Under the pieces are notes generated by a model, which was not told the origin of the DNA, searched no databases, and worked only from the letters and a program-made list of their open reading frames with translations. Below are positions 5,868 through 7,849 of a stretch of DNA of 7,849 nt, piece by piece (position 1 is the first letter of the stretch; the number at the start of each line of letters is the position of its first letter). The stretch is from Aquifex sp. (lineage in GTDB: Bacteria; Aquificota; Aquificia; Aquificales; Aquificaceae). The stretch lies in NCBI GenBank assembly GCA_015487405.1, contig WFPV01000005.1:1-7849 (forward strand), in the 5' to 3' direction. A program made the translations under genes and the position numbers.

Positions 5868-6393
5868 AGAACTTCTGAAGAGTATGGTGGGCTTAACGCT
5901 TCTGGTTGTTGCCTGTTCTCCCAGGATTTTTCCTGAGGAAAAAATAAAACTAAGAGCTTTAGATGCAGATTTGGCTAATTTTTCTGCAAATTTTTCAGTA
6001 GACCTTAAAGATATTGATACAGAGGATTACTTGGCAACCGATAGAATTTTGTATAAAAAGGGGAATACCTTTGGTTACTTTATAAAGAACAAATGGATTT
6101 GCCCGCCTGATTGTATGATTGAACGTTTACTTTTAAGACATTTTAACTATTTAAACGGAAAGGGAAGTTCGGAACTTTACCTCAAAATTATCGACCTGTA
6201 CGCGGATTTTTCCGAAAACATTCCGAAAGTTATACTTACTGTTAGAGCTGAATTAAAAAAAGACTCCTCACGGAAAATAAGAATTTTTCACTATGAAAAG
6301 AAATTCAATAATTCCGAAGAGGCGGTATTTAAAGCCTTCAATGAAGTAACAACAAAATTTCTAAGAGACCTAAATGAGTGGTTAAAGAAATGA
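5857..6393 (+). CDS. ABC-transport auxiliary lipoprotein (PqiC/LinN-like) of the Mla-type transporter
   Basis: 178 residues from the preferred TTG start. The N-terminus is a lipoprotein signal: basic RIREL, hydrophobic core, then lipobox VVAC with Cys20 as lipidation site; Ser at +2 suggests outer-membrane sorting by the E. coli rule. The mature part matches the ABC-transport auxiliary component pattern: DTEDYLATDRILYKKG at 54-69, then a GYF segment and NKWICPPDCM at 78-87 (the family's conserved Trp-x-x-Pro-Pro), and a C-terminal strand/helix half ending FLRDLNEWLKK. Cys82 and Cys86 could form a periplasmic disulfide. PqiC and LinN-type lipoproteins partner MCE proteins at the outer membrane, which fits its place as last gene of this operon. 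Local base composition is more AT-rich than in the genes before it. It ends 16 bases before the CRISPR array. Confidence 0.8.
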   Translation: MRIRELLKSMVGLTLLVVACSPRIFPEEKIKLRALDADLANFSANFSVDLKDIDTEDYLATDRILYKKGNTFGYFIKNKWICPPDCMIERLLLRHFNYLNGKGSSELYLKIIDLYADFSENIPKVILTVRAELKKDSSRKIRIFHYEKKFNNSEEAVFKAFNEVTTKFLRDLNEWLKK

Positions 6394-6409
6394 GATATTA
6401 GGGAGGGAA

Positions 6410-6642
6410 AAGAAAAACCCTCAGGGAGGGATTGTAAACTGGAGAAAAAAAACTGAAGTTAGCTTTCAGGTCTCTCGAGTCACGACCCCTCATAGAGGGA
6501 TTGTAAACGATTTACATCTACATTTATATCATTAAAAATCCAATCGTCATGACCCCTCATAGAGGGATTGTAAACACGATATGATGGTATATGTTAATCA
6601 ACTCGGTGTAAGGTCACGACCCCTCATAGAGGGATTGTAAAC
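6410..6642 (-). CRISPR. Small CRISPR array: 3 intact 30-bp repeats plus 1 degenerate terminal repeat, 3 spacers
   Basis: Intact repeats lie at 6613-6642, 6546-6575 and 6479-6508. The first and third are identical; the middle has one change (T for C at plus-strand position 5). A fourth copy at 6410-6439 matches 22 of 30 positions and is ruined only at one end. Spacers are 6576-6612 (37 bp), 6509-6545 (37 bp) and 6440-6478 (39 bp), unrelated to each other. Read on the minus strand the repeat starts GTTTACAATCCCTC and ends GGTCGTGAC, with an inner stem CCCTC-TAT-GAGGG (5 bp, 3-base loop). The minus orientation is chosen because the degenerate copy is at the left end, only 16 bases separate it from a gene there, and a strong minus-strand promoter lies on the right. 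Against this, the plus-strand repeat end ATTGTAAAC resembles the common ATTGAAAC 3' handle. No cas gene is present. Confidence 0.93.
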
Positions 6643-6664
6643 CCCAGCTACGTGTGCGATAAAA

Positions 6665-6693
6665 ATAATAACAAATCTAAAAATTTCTGTCAA
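6665..6693 (-). promoter_or_regulatory. Sigma70-type promoter reading into the CRISPR array (leader promoter)
   Basis: On the minus strand a perfect -35 TTGACA (plus 6688-6693) is followed by a 17-base spacer ending in TGT and a -10 TATTAT (plus 6665-6670), five of six to consensus with an extended -10 TG. The predicted start is near 6657-6658, about 15 bases before the first intact repeat. It is the best promoter match in the window and explains how an array lacking nearby cas genes could be transcribed. Confidence 0.72.
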
Positions 6694-6723
6694 GTCCAAT
6701 CTTGCTCAAATGAACTTAATTTC

Positions 6724-6764
6724 CCGTCGACCTCCAATCTTGTAAAAAATCCCGGGGTCGACGG
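6724..6764. repeat. Inverted repeat / hairpin downstream of queA
   Basis: CCGTCGACC at 6724-6732 is exactly reverse-complemented by GGTCGACGG at 6756-6764. Adding 6733-6734 with 6754-6755 extends the plus-strand RNA stem to 11 bp (one G-U pair) with a 19-base loop. It lies about 50 bases after the queA stop. No T-run follows on either strand, so it is not a standard intrinsic terminator; it could be an mRNA 3'-end stabiliser, a rho-type end or a protein site. Confidence 0.6.
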
Positions 6765-6814
6765 ATTCCTAGAAAATCAACACCGAGCGACAGCGAGGTA
6801 TCTAAAACCAACAT

Positions 6815-7819
6815 TTACAAAATCAACATTCCGTCGCCATAGCTGTAGAAACGGTACCTTTTTTGGACTGCCTCCCTGTATGCCTTTAGGATAAACTCTC
6901 TTCCGGCAAAGGCTGAAACTAAGATAAGAAGCGATGACCTCGGGAGGTGAAAGTTCGTAATCATAGCATCAACAACTTTGAATTTATATCCGGGGTAGAT
7001 GTAAAGTTCGGTCCAGCCTTCAAAAGGCTCATAGGGAGAGGTTTCTAAGGCTCTTACTACAGTAGTGCCTACCGCTACGACTTTTTTTCCTCGCTCCTTT
7101 GTTTCCTTTATCTTTTGAACGGTTTCCTTGGGAATCTTAACGTATTCAGGGTCAACGCGATGCTCTTCTATATTCTCTGATTTAACGGGTTTAAAGGTTC
7201 CGTAAGAAACGTGAAGGGTGATAAAGGCAAAGTTTATTCCCTTTTCTTTTAGCTTTTCCATAAGTTCTTCCGAAAAGTGGAGTGAAGCGGTAGGTGCAGC
7301 TACCGCTCCCTTTTCTTTCGCAAAAATCGTCTGATAATACTCCCTGTCTATGGGCTCTTCTTCCCTTTTCAAGTATGGAGGAATAGGAATATGCCCGTAT
7401 TTATCAAGGAGCTTTAAAGGTTCGTCTCCGAGAAGTTTAACTCTAAAAGTTCCTCCTTCTATGTGCTCTAAAATTTCTATGTGAAAGTCGGGAGCTATCT
7501 CTACTATCAAGCCTGGCCTTATTTTTTTTCCTCCAACGAGAGCCTTCCACTCATCGGGCTTTATATAATCCGTTAAAACTATTTCCACCTTACCTCCGGT
7601 AGGCTTTCTTCCATATAAACGGGCAGGAAGAACCTTTGTGTTGTTAAAAACGAGCAGGTCTCCTTCCTCAAGGTAGTTGGGAAGATTTATAAAGGTATCG
7701 TGCTTGATACTTTTATCTTTGCGATTCAAGACCATTAGCCTCGCGGCGTGGCGAGGAACAACAGGATACTTAGCTATTAACTCCTCGGGAAGCTCGTAAT
7801 CAAAATCGGATAACTTCAT
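6815..7819 (-). CDS. queA: S-adenosylmethionine:tRNA ribosyltransferase-isomerase QueA
   Basis: 334 residues, complete and of normal length. QueA transfers and isomerises the ribosyl part of S-adenosylmethionine onto 7-aminomethyl-7-deazaguanine in tRNA to give epoxyqueuosine, the penultimate step of queuosine synthesis; cytoplasmic. Family blocks in order: FDYELPEELIAKYPVVPR at 6-23, GDLLVFNNTKVLPARLYGRK in the first third, the TGGKVE block, GAVAAPTASLHF near the middle, LHVSYGTFKPV, VAVGTTVVRALE, then YPGYKFKVVDAMITNFHLP and the ending RFYSYGDGML. The ATG start gives the standard N-terminus MKLSDFDYELP. The Shine-Dalgarno upstream is weak (AAGAAGAAG). It stands alone in the window, transcribed in the same direction as the CRISPR array further on. 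Confidence 0.97.
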   Translation of the reverse strand: MKLSDFDYELPEELIAKYPVVPRHAARLMVLNRKDKSIKHDTFINLPNYLEEGDLLVFNNTKVLPARLYGRKPTGGKVEIVLTDYIKPDEWKALVGGKKIRPGLIVEIAPDFHIEILEHIEGGTFRVKLLGDEPLKLLDKYGHIPIPPYLKREEEPIDREYYQTIFAKEKGAVAAPTASLHFSEELMEKLKEKGINFAFITLHVSYGTFKPVKSENIEEHRVDPEYVKIPKETVQKIKETKERGKKVVAVGTTVVRALETSPYEPFEGWTELYIYPGYKFKVVDAMITNFHLPRSSLLILVSAFAGREFILKAYREAVQKRYRFYSYGDGMLIL

Positions 7820-7849
7820 AACTTCTTCTTAAATATTTCTCTCAACGAC

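Larger units (their letters stand above)
6643..6814. other. Intergenic region between the CRISPR array and queA (probable CRISPR leader)
   Basis: 172 bases without a convincing gene. The left half (about 6643-6693) is AT-rich and carries the minus-strand promoter. The right half holds a GC-rich inverted repeat and a 10-bp direct repeat (TCCAATCTTG at 6695-6704 and 6733-6742). The segment 6782-6799 is also locally GC-rich (GAGCGACAGCGAGG). A plus-strand open frame over 6652-6894 has no coding character. Confidence 0.55.

Noticed and set aside
6689..6718. Possible fifth CRISPR repeat starting GTCAAGTCC
   Set aside because: It matches only in the first part and lies 46 bases after the last intact repeat, off the 37-base spacing; it also overlaps the -35 box.
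6652..6894. Plus-strand open frame of 80 codons between the CRISPR array and queA
   Set aside because: It begins in the leader, runs antisense into the conserved end of queA, has no ribosome-binding site and has a composition unlike a protein gene.
1..7849. tRNA, rRNA, insertion sequences, cas genes
   Set aside because: Looked for characteristic motifs on both strands; none was seen. Apart from the CRISPR array nothing suggests mobile or acquired DNA.

Overview
The window looks like a chromosomal stretch from a hyperthermophilic member of the Aquificota, most likely Aquifex aeolicus or a close relative. This is inferred from protein and codon style: AGG/AGA arginine and ATA isoleucine codons, Lys/Glu-rich proteins, and very tight gene packing with many short overlaps. 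No search was run. The window opens inside a gene and closes about 30 bases upstream of another gene's start.

Layout, left to right. Bases 1-933 (+) hold the C-terminal two thirds of a biotin carboxylase. It converges on a minus-strand pair: sfsA (1267-1920) followed by an unrecognised 118-residue protein (930-1286). sfsA is divergent from fabZ (1944-2390, +) across only 23 bases. fabZ converges on, and overlaps by 11 bases, a CcsA/HemX-type membrane protein (2380-3144, -). That gene is in turn divergent from a four-gene plus-strand operon (3183-6393). The operon encodes an MCE/Mla-type lipid ABC transporter: a STAS-MlaE permease fusion, the MlaF ATPase, an MlaD substrate-binding protein with a long helical tail, and a PqiC/LinN-like lipoprotein. 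All its junctions overlap, so the four products are probably made together and form one inner-membrane-to-outer-membrane lipid transport machine.

Sixteen bases after the last operon gene lies a small CRISPR array (6410-6642): three good 30-bp repeats, one degenerate terminal repeat, and three spacers of 37, 37 and 39 bp. There is no cas gene in the window. A near-consensus sigma70-type promoter (TTGACA, 17-bp spacer, TATTAT, with a TG extension) lies to its right on the minus strand. This and the degenerate left-hand repeat indicate that the array is read right to left, towards the lipid-transport operon. Between this promoter and queA is an 11-bp hairpin of unknown role. queA (6815-7819, -) closes the window.

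The most notable points are the fully orientable orphan CRISPR mini-array with its promoter, the possibility that its transcript runs antisense into the transporter operon as far as a terminator-like site inside mlaD, the LinKLMN-type transporter operon, a cysteine cluster in SfsA, and the absence of Shine-Dalgarno sequences at the three genes that start at divergent junctions with AT-rich -10-like elements a few bases before the start codon.
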